DNA of 64,000 nucleotides, from contig CAWKEY010000024.1 in the NCBI GenBank assembly GCA_963848675.1, positions 62,001 through 126,000 on the forward strand, read 5' to 3'. Under the pieces are notes generated by a model, which searched no databases, was not told the DNA's origin, and saw only the letters and a program-made list of their open reading frames with translations. Numbering within the stretch: position 1 is the first letter of the stretch; each line of letters opens with the position of its first letter. Shown here piece after piece: positions 55,342 through 63,909 of this stretch. A program made the translations under genes and the position numbers. The DNA is from CAWKEY01 sp963848675. Its GTDB lineage: Bacteria; Pseudomonadota; Gammaproteobacteria; Methylococcales; Methylomonadaceae.

Positions 55342-56523
55342 ATGATCCCTTTTAAAAGTCACTCACGTATACACCTGATTTTATTTTTTGGCTTACTGAT
55401 TGCCTCATTTCACGTCCGCTCAGCCGAAGAGGACATCCTCACGCCGGCGGCTCCAACTCTCACTGCCAACAGCTATGTTTTGCAGGACTTTCATACCGGT
55501 AAATTCCTGGCCGAAAACAATGCCGACGTAAAACTGGCTCCCGCCAGTCTTACCAAAATCATGGCGGTTTATGTGGTGTTTAGAGAGCTCAGCAACGGTC
55601 ACCTGCATCTTCAAGACAAAGCCACCATCAGCAACAAGGCCTGGAAAACCCCGGGCTCACGCATGTTTGTAGAGGTCAATAATCAGGTTTCCGTCGAAGA
55701 CCTGCTGCACGGCGTAATCATTCAGTCCGGCAATGATGCCAGCGTGGCGCTGGCTGAGCATGTCGGCGGCAACGAAGCCACTTTTGCCGAAATGATGAAC
55801 CAGCACGCCCAGCGTCTGGGCATGACCAACTCCCATTTCGTCAACAGCGACGGTCTGCCTAATCCCGACCATTACACCTCTGCGCGGGATCTGGCCCTAG
55901 TCACTCGCGCAGTAATCAAAGAATTCCCTGAATATTACCGCTGGTTTTCTCTAAAAGAATTCACCTATAACAAAATAACCCAGAAAAACCGCAATAAATT
56001 ACTGTGGCGTGATGCCTCGGTTGATGGCGTAAAAACCGGCTTCACCGATGACGCCGGCTATTGCCTGGTGGCATCTGCGCTAAGAGATGACATGCGCCTG
56101 ATTTCAGTGGTAATGGGCGCAAAAAGCACCAATGCCCGAGCCAACGAAAACCAGACTCTGCTCAATTACGGGTTCCGTTTTTTCGAAGCGCACCGTCTTT
56201 ATCAAGGCAACACAGCACTAACCGAAGCCAGACTCTGGAAAGGAGAATCCAAAATGCTGCCTTTAGGTTTGGCTGAAGATCTTTACGTGACCATCCCGCG
56301 CCGTCATTACAGCGACCTGAAAGCCACTATCAATGTCGATAAGAGCATTACCGCGCCAGTCAAAGAAGGTGAAAGATTCGGTACGGTGAATGTTGCCTTG
56401 AAGGACGAAGTGGTTACCACCAGAGACTTGATCGCACTAAAATCCATAGACAAAGGCAATATTTTTCAGCGCCTCTATGATGAAGCCGTGCTGCTGGTGG
56501 AGAAAAAACAAAATGAAAAATAA
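55342..56523 (+). CDS. dacA: D-alanyl-D-alanine carboxypeptidase (PBP5/6 type)
   Basis: 393 residues. A signal peptide is followed by the SxxK motif PASLTKIM, the SGN motif QSGNDASVALAEHVGG and the KTG motif VKTGFTDDAGYCL. The C-terminal PBP5-type beta domain and a short amphipathic tail (NIFQRLYDEAVLLVEKK) anchor it to the inner membrane. It removes the terminal D-Ala from pentapeptides and so limits crosslinking. Its stop overlaps the start of dat by 11 bases. Confidence 0.96.
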   Translation: MIPFKSHSRIHLILFFGLLIASFHVRSAEEDILTPAAPTLTANSYVLQDFHTGKFLAENNADVKLAPASLTKIMAVYVVFRELSNGHLHLQDKATISNKAWKTPGSRMFVEVNNQVSVEDLLHGVIIQSGNDASVALAEHVGGNEATFAEMMNQHAQRLGMTNSHFVNSDGLPNPDHYTSARDLALVTRAVIKEFPEYYRWFSLKEFTYNKITQKNRNKLLWRDASVDGVKTGFTDDAGYCLVASALRDDMRLISVVMGAKSTNARANENQTLLNYGFRFFEAHRLYQGNTALTEARLWKGESKMLPLGLAEDLYVTIPRRHYSDLKATINVDKSITAPVKEGERFGTVNVALKDEVVTTRDLIALKSIDKGNIFQRLYDEAVLLVEKKQNEK

Positions 56524-57412
56524 AACCGTCTATCTGAACGGCCAGTATGTTCCGCTTGATGAAGCCAAGGTTTCGGTACTGGATAGGGGTTTTTTGTTTG
56601 GTGATGGCATATATGAAGTCATCCCTGCCTATTCCGGACATTTATTTCGTCTGCCAGAGCACCTGCAGCGTTTGGAAAACAGTCTGGCAGGTATCCGTCT
56701 GGACAACCCTCATAGTCGAGAGCAATGGAAAAATATTATGGCGCCACTGCTGGATGCCAACCATGATCAATATATTTATTTACAGATAACCCGCGGTGCC
56801 GCGGCTAAAAGAGATCACGCTTTTCCGGACAATACTCAACCCACTGTTTTCGTCATGTGCTCTGACATTGTGCCTTTTAAAGGACGCAGCTCCGGCATTA
56901 AAGCCATTAGCATCGATGATAGCCGCTGGGAACTTTGCCATATTAAAGCCACCGCATTATTGGCTAATATCCTGCTCAGACAACAAGCTGTTGAGCAAGA
57001 CTGCGCCGAAGCGGTTCTAGTAAAAGACGGCTATGTCACCGAAGGCGCCGCCAGCAATATTTTTGCTGTTATTGACGGCATCCTGATTACGCCACCTAAA
57101 AGCAATGAAATTTTGCCCGGCATAACCCGAGATGTGATTCTGGAAATTGCCAAACAAAACCACATCCCTTACGCCGAAGAAATCATTTCCCTGGATGCTT
57201 TAACAACCGCAAGCGAGATATGGTTAACCAGTTCGACGCGGGAAATTTTGCCGGTTGTTGAATTGGACAATAACAAAGTCAGCGACGGCAAACCCGGCCC
57301 GGCATGGCAACGCATGAATCAGCTGTTCCAGGCTTACAAACAGTCTATAGTCTCAATGACGCCGCCGTTAAAGCCAGCCCCCCAGTCTAGCCGAGTTAAC
57401 AAGGCTGCATAA
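56513..57412 (+). CDS. dat: D-amino-acid aminotransferase, class IV
   Basis: 299 residues from ATG 56513. PLP class IV motifs are VSVLDRGFLFGDGIYEVIPAY, HIKATALLANILLRQQAVE (Lys for PLP Schiff base), AVLVKDGYVTEGAASNIFAVIDG and EILPGITRDVILEIAKQ. It resembles D-alanine aminotransferase and can interconvert D-Ala and D-Glu with keto acids, matching its position after dacA, which frees D-Ala. A branched-chain aminotransferase is a weaker alternative. Confidence 0.9.
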   Translation: MKNKTVYLNGQYVPLDEAKVSVLDRGFLFGDGIYEVIPAYSGHLFRLPEHLQRLENSLAGIRLDNPHSREQWKNIMAPLLDANHDQYIYLQITRGAAAKRDHAFPDNTQPTVFVMCSDIVPFKGRSSGIKAISIDDSRWELCHIKATALLANILLRQQAVEQDCAEAVLVKDGYVTEGAASNIFAVIDGILITPPKSNEILPGITRDVILEIAKQNHIPYAEEIISLDALTTASEIWLTSSTREILPVVELDNNKVSDGKPGPAWQRMNQLFQAYKQSIVSMTPPLKPAPQSSRVNKAA

Positions 57413-57464
57413 ATTGCGAGGACTTCTCGAAACTTTGTGTTTTTTGATTGTCTGAATTTTACAA

Positions 57465-57492
57465 CCCTCGCGTACTAGCCGAGGGGCTTTAG
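57465..57492 (+). terminator. Terminator-like hairpin after dat
   Basis: CCCTCG (57465-57470) pairs with CGAGGG (57480-57485) and is followed by a T-rich tail (CTTTAGTTTTC). It may partly end transcription between dat and ybeD. Confidence 0.5.
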
Positions 57493-57517
57493 TTTTCTTA
57501 ACCTAGTGCTGAAATAT

Positions 57518-57784
57518 ATGAGTGAAGACGCGCCTCTATTAGTCTTTCCCTGCCAGTTTGCCATCAAGGCCATGGGCAAAACCAGTCCTGAACTGGATAG
57601 CGTGGTTGTAGAGATTGTTCGCCGCCATACCCCTGATATCCTCGACAGCCTAGTCAGTTCACGGCCAAGCAAAGCTGGCAATTACACAGCGGTAACCGTC
57701 ATCATAAATGCCTCCAGCCGGCAACAGCTCGACGCCATTTATCAGGACCTAAGTGATAGTCCTCATATTATGATGACTTTATAG
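57518..57784 (+). CDS. ybeD: YbeD/DUF493 family protein
   Basis: 88 residues from ATG 57518; an in-frame GTG lies at 57506. The sequence PLLVFPCQFAIKAMGKTSPELDSVVVEIVRRHTPD followed by RPSKAGNYTAVTVIINASSRQQLDAIYQDLSDSPHIMMTL matches the small DUF493 alpha/beta proteins. E. coli ybeD likewise stands between dacA and lipB. The function is unknown; a link to lipoylation is guessed from gene order. Confidence 0.93.
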   Translation: MSEDAPLLVFPCQFAIKAMGKTSPELDSVVVEIVRRHTPDILDSLVSSRPSKAGNYTAVTVIINASSRQQLDAIYQDLSDSPHIMMTL

Positions 57785-57860
57785 CACTGAACACGACGAC
57801 TTGCCCGTTATCGCCAGCATCAGACAATGCGTGCCCTGACTCGCTAGTCGGCTAAGTACG

Positions 57861-58502
57861 ATGCCCGCTCCTGAAATATCGCAAGCTCACCTTATGCCAA
57901 CAACCACCCGCCACCTGGGCTTACAGCATTATCAAACGACCTGGCAGGCCATGCAGCGCTTCACTCAGGGTAGAAATGCTCAGACGCCTGATGAGCTATG
58001 GATCGTGGAACACTTTCCTGTTTATACTTTGGGTCTTAATGGCAAACGCGAACATCTGCTAAACACTGGTTCGATCCCTGTGATCCAGTGCGACCGCGGC
58101 GGACAAGTCACTTATCACGGCCCGGGGCAACTGGTCATTTATGCATTGTTGGACATGAAACGCTTAAAATTGGGTGTCCGCCAATTGGTTACTGTTCTGG
58201 AGCAGGCCATGATCAGCGTCCTGGCTCAATATGACATTACCGCCGCCGCCAGGGCCGATGCACCCGGCGTTTATGTTGCTAATAAGAAAATCGGCTCAAT
58301 TGGCATTAGAATTAAGAACAACTGTAGCTATCATGGCTTAAGTCTTAACAATCATATGGATTTAAGCCCGTTTGAGGGCATTAATACCTGCGGTTATTCA
58401 GGACTTGAAGTAACCCAGGTTTCCGATTTGGGCGTGACGATTGATAATAATGATCTCGCCCGCCCACTTGTTCATGCACTCATCACGGCACTAATAAAAT
58501 GA
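57861..58502 (+). CDS. lipB: Lipoyl(octanoyl) transferase
   Basis: 213 residues; the second in-frame ATG at 57894 (MPTTTRHLG) is a plausible start too. LipB motifs: VYTLGLNGKREHLL, QCDRGGQVTYHGPGQLVIYALLDMKR, GVYVANKKIGSIGIRIKNNCSYHGLSLN (catalytic Lys) and GINTCGYSGLEVTQV (catalytic Cys). It moves octanoate from ACP to lipoyl domains in the cytoplasm. lipA overlaps by four bases (ATGA). Confidence 0.96.
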   Translation: MPAPEISQAHLMPTTTRHLGLQHYQTTWQAMQRFTQGRNAQTPDELWIVEHFPVYTLGLNGKREHLLNTGSIPVIQCDRGGQVTYHGPGQLVIYALLDMKRLKLGVRQLVTVLEQAMISVLAQYDITAAARADAPGVYVANKKIGSIGIRIKNNCSYHGLSLNNHMDLSPFEGINTCGYSGLEVTQVSDLGVTIDNNDLARPLVHALITALIK

Positions 58503-59467
58503 CCCATCAAGCGCCCTCCCGTTCCACGCCAGAATCCCACCAGCGCAACGCCGACAAATTGGCACGTATCCCGGTTAAAGTAGAAACGCCGGCAACGACT
58601 TTGCGCAAACCCGACTGGATCCGCATAAAAATATCCGCCAGTCATGAAATCACCCGCATAAAGCAGTTATTACGCGAGCATCAGTTGCACAGCGTCTGCG
58701 AAGAGGCAGCCTGTCCGAATCTGGCAGAATGCTTCCAGCATGGCACAGCCACCTTCATGATCATGGGCGATCTGTGCACGCGCCGCTGCCCGTTTTGCGA
58801 TGTCGCGCACGGCAAGCCCAAAGCGCTCGACAAAGATGAGCCGATACACCTGGCCACCGCCATTTCGGCCATGGCGTTAAAATATGTTGTCATCACCTCC
58901 GTCAACCGGGATGATTTAAGAGATGGCGGTGCCGGACATTTTGCCGACTGCATAGAAGCCATCCGCCAACAAACGCCGGCGACAAAAATAGAAATTCTGG
59001 TACCTGACTTTCGCGGCCGCATGGATAAGGCCATAGCCATTCTGACCGAACAACCCTGCGATGTTTTTAACCATAACCTCGAAACCGTGCCCAGACTGTA
59101 CCCGCAGGCACGCCCCGGCGCGGATTACAGGGGTTCGCTGGCATTACTGCGCAGCTACAAAAACGCCCGGCCGCTAACACCCACCAAGTCCGGACTGATG
59201 CTAGGCCTGGGTGAAGAAACCGAGGAGGTTCATCAGGTCATGCAGGACTTGCTGGACCATGGCTGTTCCATGCTGACGTTAGGACAATATCTGCAACCCA
59301 GTGCCGCACATTTACCGGTTAAAGCCTACATCACCCCCGAACAGTTTGATGAGTATGCCAAGACAGCAAAATCATTAGGCTTTGAACAAGTCGCCAGCGC
59401 GCCGCTGGTCCGGTCGTCTTACCATGCCGACCAGCAAGCCAAAGCCATTATCAGCAGCAGGGCGTAA
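58499..59467 (+). CDS. lipA: Lipoyl synthase
   Basis: 322 residues of the radical SAM family. The auxiliary cluster motif (C-x4-C-x5-C) is CEEAACPNLAEC and the SAM cluster motif is CTRRCPFCD; the C-terminal APLVRSSYHADQQ contains the RSS serine. It inserts two sulfurs into protein-bound octanoate. The N-terminal segment (RSTPESHQRNADKLARIPVK) is typical. It is the last gene of the cluster that began with mreB. Confidence 0.97.
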   Translation: MTHQAPSRSTPESHQRNADKLARIPVKVETPATTLRKPDWIRIKISASHEITRIKQLLREHQLHSVCEEAACPNLAECFQHGTATFMIMGDLCTRRCPFCDVAHGKPKALDKDEPIHLATAISAMALKYVVITSVNRDDLRDGGAGHFADCIEAIRQQTPATKIEILVPDFRGRMDKAIAILTEQPCDVFNHNLETVPRLYPQARPGADYRGSLALLRSYKNARPLTPTKSGLMLGLGEETEEVHQVMQDLLDHGCSMLTLGQYLQPSAAHLPVKAYITPEQFDEYAKTAKSLGFEQVASAPLVRSSYHADQQAKAIISSRA

Positions 59468-59545
59468 GAATCGCATAGCTTTGTGATTAGAGCCTAATTG
59501 CCCGGCCATAACCAGGCTTTCCAGGCAAAGGCTTGCGGCGTATCA

Positions 59546-60139
59546 TCACCGATCAAGCTCGCTGTCCTCTTCGAGCATTTCCTCCTCATCGCCATCAAAT
59601 TGAAATATCTCTTTTAGATAGCGATAAAGCAGGCGTGATGATCTGGGCGGCTTGTCGGCTTCTGCTTCTTTTTGGGCGTTGCGCAGCAATTGCCGAAGCA
59701 TCTGCCGGTCGGCATGAGGTTGTTCATCAAGCAGCTCCGTCAAGGCCTCATTGCCTTCTGCAATTAATCGGTCTCGCCAACGCTCGACAATATGATGTTC
59801 TCTGACCGCATGAGCACTTTTGTTTTTCATCCTTGCCAGTTTGTCTTGTATCGGCGTTACATCAATTTTATGGAATTGGCCGGCAATATATTTCAGTAAT
59901 CGTTTTCTAGCCCCTTTATGCGGCATTCCTGACACTTGTACCTCGGCTTTATGTAGGTTGTCCGGCAGCTCCAGGCTTAAAATTTGCGTTTCGGACAATT
60001 CGGAAATCTCTTCGCCCAAAGCGAAAAGAACCGCCATATCCTTCTTCAGCTGGGTTTTATTGGGACGAACGGCGTAATACTCGACCTCACCCTCCTCCTC
60101 ATATCCGTAACCATATTCGTCTTCATACTCTTTATTCAT
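59546..60139 (-). CDS. darP: DarP (YjgA, DUF615), ribosome-associated protein
   Basis: 197 residues. Core LNKTQLKKDMAVLFALGEEISELSETQILSLELPDNLHKA is reproduced closely (RPNKTQLKKDMAVLF onward), and a second segment, HIVERWRDRLIAEGNEALTELLDEQPHADRQMLRQLLRNAQKE, is typical of DUF615. It is an assembly factor for the large ribosomal subunit. It begins with an acidic Tyr-rich tail (YEDEYGYGYEEEGEVEYY), longer than usual. It lies in a convergent arrangement with lipA. Confidence 0.9.
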   Translation of the reverse strand: MNKEYEDEYGYGYEEEGEVEYYAVRPNKTQLKKDMAVLFALGEEISELSETQILSLELPDNLHKAEVQVSGMPHKGARKRLLKYIAGQFHKIDVTPIQDKLARMKNKSAHAVREHHIVERWRDRLIAEGNEALTELLDEQPHADRQMLRQLLRNAQKEAEADKPPRSSRLLYRYLKEIFQFDGDEEEMLEEDSELDR

Positions 60140-60143
60140 CTAC

Positions 60144-60332
60144 TCAAACCATTGCAATTAATAAAATAACCAGTACCACAACAAAGCCCAAAGGCAACAA
60201 CAGCCCCGTCCAGTCCGACGGCACAGTTTTGCTGTGCGCTATAGCTGCCTTGATGCCGGGCCCCATCCAGAAAATCACCAGCAATACCATAGCGCCCAGT
60301 AGCAGCGTGTCCCAACTAGAAAGTGTTTGCAT
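60144..60332 (-). CDS. Small two-helix membrane protein
   Basis: 62 residues with two hydrophobic segments (about 9-25 and 43-61) joined by a short loop (PGIKAAIAHSKTVPSDWTG). This size and layout recur in gammaproteobacteria next to darP or HDG genes, but no function is known. It starts 24 bases after the glycosylase stop and ends four bases before darP begins, so the three minus-strand genes are probably one operon. Confidence 0.6.
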   Translation of the reverse strand: MQTLSSWDTLLLGAMVLLVIFWMGPGIKAAIAHSKTVPSDWTGLLLPLGFVVVLVILLIAMV

Positions 60333-60356
60333 TGCTGCCTCGCAGTAAAAATGAGC

Positions 60357-60872
60357 CTACTTTACCACAGGCTGCCTGACCGCCTGCCATGCTTCTAACT
60401 TTTGTGCCAGCGATAATGCCGCGTGCGCTGGACTGGTGGATGGCAGGCGCTGATAGTCAAGATAAGAAAAACGCTGACGTAACAACGGAAGACTGTATTT
60501 TTTATACATCTTTTCGGCCATGCCGCCATTAAAGAAGACATGCCTGATGCCCTTATATTTGGCAAAAAGACTCGCAAAATCATTTATTTTTACCGATGCC
60601 AAGTCTATGTTCGCATCCAGACTGCCGGATCTTTGGCAGCTTTGCAGCACATCCCAAACCGCTATGCCGTGTGCCATCAGAATCGCTTTGCGATGAGGGT
60701 AACAAAGCGCAGGACCAGCACCAAATAATGCGCCCATAATGGTCCAAAAAGCATTCTTGGGATGACCATAATACTGCTGCTTATTCAGCGATGCGATGCC
60801 GGGCATGGAGCCCAGTATCAGCACGGCGGCATTCGGGGAAACCACGGGGGCAAAACTGTCTATGGTAGTCAT
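60357..60872 (-). CDS. Hypoxanthine/uracil-DNA glycosylase-like protein (UDG family 6)
   Basis: 171 residues. Motif 1 LILGSMPGIASLNKQQYYGHPKNAFW and the C-terminal LPSTSPAHA are features of the UDG superfamily; the SLDANI segment and a lack of the usual catalytic Asp in motif 1 fit the family 6 HDG group, which removes deoxyinosine. The protein would act in base-excision repair. The assignment to family 6 over Mug is by motif reading only. Confidence 0.82.
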   Translation of the reverse strand: MTTIDSFAPVVSPNAAVLILGSMPGIASLNKQQYYGHPKNAFWTIMGALFGAGPALCYPHRKAILMAHGIAVWDVLQSCQRSGSLDANIDLASVKINDFASLFAKYKGIRHVFFNGGMAEKMYKKYSLPLLRQRFSYLDYQRLPSTSPAHAALSLAQKLEAWQAVRQPVVK

Positions 60873-60951
60873 ATTTCAATTTACTTTATTTTTCTGGCTT
60901 TAATTTTGCGATAATGCGTGTCCATTTATTTCAAAGAGCATCCCTTACACC

Positions 60952-61860
60952 ATGTGGTTTAAAAATATTAGCATTTTTCGTCTTACCGAAACTTTTACTT
61001 TATCAGCCGAGGAACTCGAACAAAAGCTTGCGCAACTCACTTTTCGTTCCTGTTGCGATCACGAGGAGTCCTCTTTTGGCTGGACTGCACCGCTGGGCAA
61101 AACCTCATCGCAACTGGTGCACAGCGCCAACGGCTTCATGATGGTTTGTGCCAAAAAGGAAGAAAAAGTTCTGCCTGCCGCGGTGGTTAATGAACTGGTA
61201 CAGGAAAAAATTCTTGAAAGCGAAGATCAACAGGGCCGTAAATTATCCAAAAAGGAGCGCACAGCCATCAAAGATGAGTTGATTTTTGAGCTGTTACCCA
61301 AAGCCTTTACCTTTTCCCGTAAAACCTACGCTTACATCGATGCTAAAGGCGGCTGGCTGGTGGTCGATGCCGCCTCGGCAAAAAAAGCCGAAGATCTGCT
61401 CAGCCTTCTGCGTAAATGCCTGGGGTCATTGCCTGCTGTTCCACCTAACACCATTGAAAAGCCGGCCACAACCATGACCCAGTGGCTGGTGAACAAGCAG
61501 ACACCAGGCGATGTAACCATCGAAGATGAATGTGAGCTGCGTTCACCCGAAGAAGAGGGCGGCATTATCCGCTGTAAACGCCATGACCTGACGGTTCCTG
61601 AGATAAAAAATCACCTCGATACCGGTAAAGAGGTCATCAAGCTGGCTGTGAGCTGGGCCGACCGCCTGTCATTCATAATCGATGAACATCTGGCTATCAA
61701 GCGCCTGCGTTTTCTCGATTTAATTCAGGATCAGGTCGCCGAAATTGACGCTTATGATGAAGCCGGGCAATTTGATGTGGACTTTTCAATCATGTCATTG
61801 GAACTTGCCAACTTTCTGCCACGTCTTATGGAATTATTTGGCGGTGAACAAAAAACATGA
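60952..61860 (+). CDS. rdgC: Recombination-associated protein RdgC
   Basis: 302 residues with the family start MWFKNISIFRLTE and segments FRSCCDHEESSFGWTAPLG, MMVCAKKEEKVLPAAVVNELVQEK, GRKLSKKERTAIKDEL and LAVSWADRLSFIIDEHLAIKRLRFLD. RdgC forms a ring around double-stranded DNA and restrains RecA. It overlaps the following gene by ATGA. Confidence 0.96.
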   Translation: MWFKNISIFRLTETFTLSAEELEQKLAQLTFRSCCDHEESSFGWTAPLGKTSSQLVHSANGFMMVCAKKEEKVLPAAVVNELVQEKILESEDQQGRKLSKKERTAIKDELIFELLPKAFTFSRKTYAYIDAKGGWLVVDAASAKKAEDLLSLLRKCLGSLPAVPPNTIEKPATTMTQWLVNKQTPGDVTIEDECELRSPEEEGGIIRCKRHDLTVPEIKNHLDTGKEVIKLAVSWADRLSFIIDEHLAIKRLRFLDLIQDQVAEIDAYDEAGQFDVDFSIMSLELANFLPRLMELFGGEQKT

Positions 61861-62858
61861 ACCTCTTGATGCCAACAGGCCTTCAGCGAATATTGGCAGG
61901 ATTACTCCTGCTGGCATCCAGCTTTCAGGCTTTGGCAACAAGCTACTCAATGCCCGACAACCCGCTCGACAGCCTGATAGGCGACCCCCTGGCCAGCGAT
62001 TTTTACACCTATGCGAGATATGAGGACACCCTGCTCGATATAGCACGGCGCTTTGGCATGGGTCAAATCGAAATTCTGATGATAAACCCAACAGTGGACA
62101 GATGGTTACCCGGTCAAGGCGCGCGCGTCCGGCTATCCAACTACCGGCTACTGCCGGATGCGCCCAGACAAGGCCTGGTTCTGAATTTGCCGGAATATCG
62201 TATGTATTATTATCCCCCGGCAAAATCTGGTAAATCCAGGCTAGTTAAAACCTTTCCTCATAGTATTGGCCGGGCGGACTGGGTTACCCCTTTGGGACGG
62301 ACCTTCATTGCCGGAAAAATCAAAAATCCAACCTGGACACCGCCCGCATCGATCAGGGCTGAACATGCGGCGAGAGGCGATATTCTCCCGGCTGTGTGGC
62401 CTGCCGGACCGGGCAATCCTCTAGGGCTTTTTGCGATGCGCCTTGGCCTTCCGGGTTATTTGATCCATGGCACCAATAAGCCCTATGGTGTAGGGATGCG
62501 AGTCAGTCATGGCTGCATTCGCATGTATCCTGAAGATATTGACCAGCTGTTTCAGGAAATAGCCATAGGCACACCGGTCAGAATTGTCAATCAACCGATC
62601 AAAGTGGGCTGGCTCAAGGATTCCTTATACATCGAAGTTCATCCATCGCTGGCTGAAACCAAAGCCGAAGACGAAGACAGCAGGATAACCGAACCCTCTG
62701 ATGCTGATTATCAAGCCAGCCTAAAGCGCGCGTATAATCTGATCGCACGCGCAAATAACCGGCAACTGCCGCTTGTTGATAATGAGATATTAGAACGTGG
62801 ATTAAAAGCGCGCAACGGTATCCCGATGGCTATTTATATGCGCCAGGCACAAAATTAA
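61857..62858 (+). CDS. L,D-transpeptidase with LysM-like domain (YkuD family)
   Basis: 333 residues. A signal peptide (about 1-28) precedes a LysM-like segment (YARYEDTLLDIARRFGMGQIEILMINPTVDRWLPGQGARVRL), then the YkuD domain ending in YLIHGTNKPYGVGMRVSHGCIRMYPEDID, where His and Cys form the catalytic pair. Enzymes of this ErfK/YbiS type attach Lpp to peptidoglycan or make 3-3 crosslinks. The gene overlaps rdgC by ATGA and is convergent with the Lpp-like gene beyond the shared terminator. Confidence 0.93.
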   Translation: MNLLMPTGLQRILAGLLLLASSFQALATSYSMPDNPLDSLIGDPLASDFYTYARYEDTLLDIARRFGMGQIEILMINPTVDRWLPGQGARVRLSNYRLLPDAPRQGLVLNLPEYRMYYYPPAKSGKSRLVKTFPHSIGRADWVTPLGRTFIAGKIKNPTWTPPASIRAEHAARGDILPAVWPAGPGNPLGLFAMRLGLPGYLIHGTNKPYGVGMRVSHGCIRMYPEDIDQLFQEIAIGTPVRIVNQPIKVGWLKDSLYIEVHPSLAETKAEDEDSRITEPSDADYQASLKRAYNLIARANNRQLPLVDNEILERGLKARNGIPMAIYMRQAQN

Positions 62859-62865
62859 TTGCCAT

Positions 62866-62905
62866 AAAAAAAGCCCGGTGGGTAAATCCCACCGGGCTTT
62901 TTTAT
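62866..62905. terminator. Bidirectional intrinsic terminator
   Basis: AAGCCCGGTGGG and CCCACCGGGCTT (62871-62882 and 62888-62899) form a perfect 12-base stem with a TAAAT loop. A T-run follows on the plus strand and an A-run precedes, so it serves both the L,D-transpeptidase (+) and the Lpp-like gene (-). Confidence 0.92.
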
Positions 62906-62924
62906 GCTCTAAAGCAATGATGAT

Positions 62925-63203
62925 TTATTTCATCATTGATTTTTTGAACATACGATCCAGTTTGCTGTTGGTGTCTTGGGCATACTGAGCAGCACGGTTT
63001 GCGGCAGCTTCAGCATCAGCTGCTTTAGAAGCAGCGTTAGCAGCAGCAGATTGTGCGCTTGCTGCGTCAGCAGAAGCTTGTGACACTTGAGTTTTCAGGC
63101 CGTCAACTTGTGATTGCAGGTTTTCGATATCTGAAGTGCTTGCACAAGCAACAACCAAGCTAGAAGCTAAAGCGATCAGTGATAATCTTACAACTTTTTT
63201 CAT
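62925..63203 (-). CDS. Lpp/OprI-like alanine-rich outer-membrane lipoprotein
   Basis: 92 residues. The lipobox is VVAC (Cys20). After it comes a heptad-repeat coiled coil rich in Ala (IENLQSQVDGLKTQVSQASADAAS and so on), and the last residue is Lys (MFKKSMMK). Lpp of E. coli is tethered to peptidoglycan through such a C-terminal lysine. AAGGAAA precedes ATG 63203, and an AT-rich upstream region suits strong expression. It lies between two L,D-transpeptidase genes. Confidence 0.85.
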   Translation of the reverse strand: MKKVVRLSLIALASSLVVACASTSDIENLQSQVDGLKTQVSQASADAASAQSAAANAASKAADAEAAANRAAQYAQDTNSKLDRMFKKSMMK

Positions 63204-63290
63204 GTTATTTTTCCTTTATTTACAGAGTTAATATTACAAAAGGCTTTTACCTAAAAATATTTTGCACTTTTTTTTAAAAATTTTCCAGTT

Positions 63291-63836
63291 TTATTTTATT
63301 TTTACCACAGTCCCTTTGTCTATCCATTTACTCAAATGATCAATCTGGCCGTTAGTCATCGCTATACAACCGTGCGTCCAGTTCATCATTTTATGGATTT
63401 TTTCATCAGCCCGCCCCAAGCCATGAATGCCGATCTGTCCACCTAGCGGGGTATTTTGCGGTGGAATTTGATGGTGCCGGTGAGCGCTTATGATGCGTTC
63501 GTGGGTGTAGGTATCAATGATTCCGAGAGCCAGGGCATTGTGCGCATCTGCTTCGGAAGGGTAAGAAAATCCGAAGAATTTCCGGAAATGGCTTCTTTCA
63601 TTGACCCAGCCTATGGTGTAGCTACCCGCGGGGGTAACACTATCGCCACGGTGATTTTTGAAGCCGGCACCGCCCTGACCGATAGCAATACCATCAATCG
63701 TGTCCAAAGTTTGCTGGCCTTTTTTTACCTCAATTTTAAGCGCATGGGTATCAACCAAAAGCCAGACATCATCGCTGGCAGCTGATACCACTAGGGAAAA
63801 ACAACTGCTCATCAGCAAAAAAATTATTCGCAACAT
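63291..63836 (-). CDS. L,D-transpeptidase, short YkuD type
   Basis: 181 residues. A signal peptide (LRIIFLLMSSCFSLVVSA) is followed by the YkuD domain: GQGGAGFKNHRGDSVTPAGSYTI, GQIGIHGLGRADEKIHKMMNWTHGCIAMTNGQIDHL, with catalytic His and Cys. It resembles the small YafK/YkuD-like enzymes that process peptidoglycan-linked lipoprotein or crosslinks. It precedes the lpp-like gene on the same strand with an 87-base gap. Confidence 0.9.
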   Translation of the reverse strand: MLRIIFLLMSSCFSLVVSAASDDVWLLVDTHALKIEVKKGQQTLDTIDGIAIGQGGAGFKNHRGDSVTPAGSYTIGWVNERSHFRKFFGFSYPSEADAHNALALGIIDTYTHERIISAHRHHQIPPQNTPLGGQIGIHGLGRADEKIHKMMNWTHGCIAMTNGQIDHLSKWIDKGTVVKIK

Positions 63837-63909
63837 AAATGCTCTACACTAGAAAAGAATTTTGGTGTACTTTAGTTCACTAGGTTTATTGTCGCAATCA
63901 GGATCCAAC

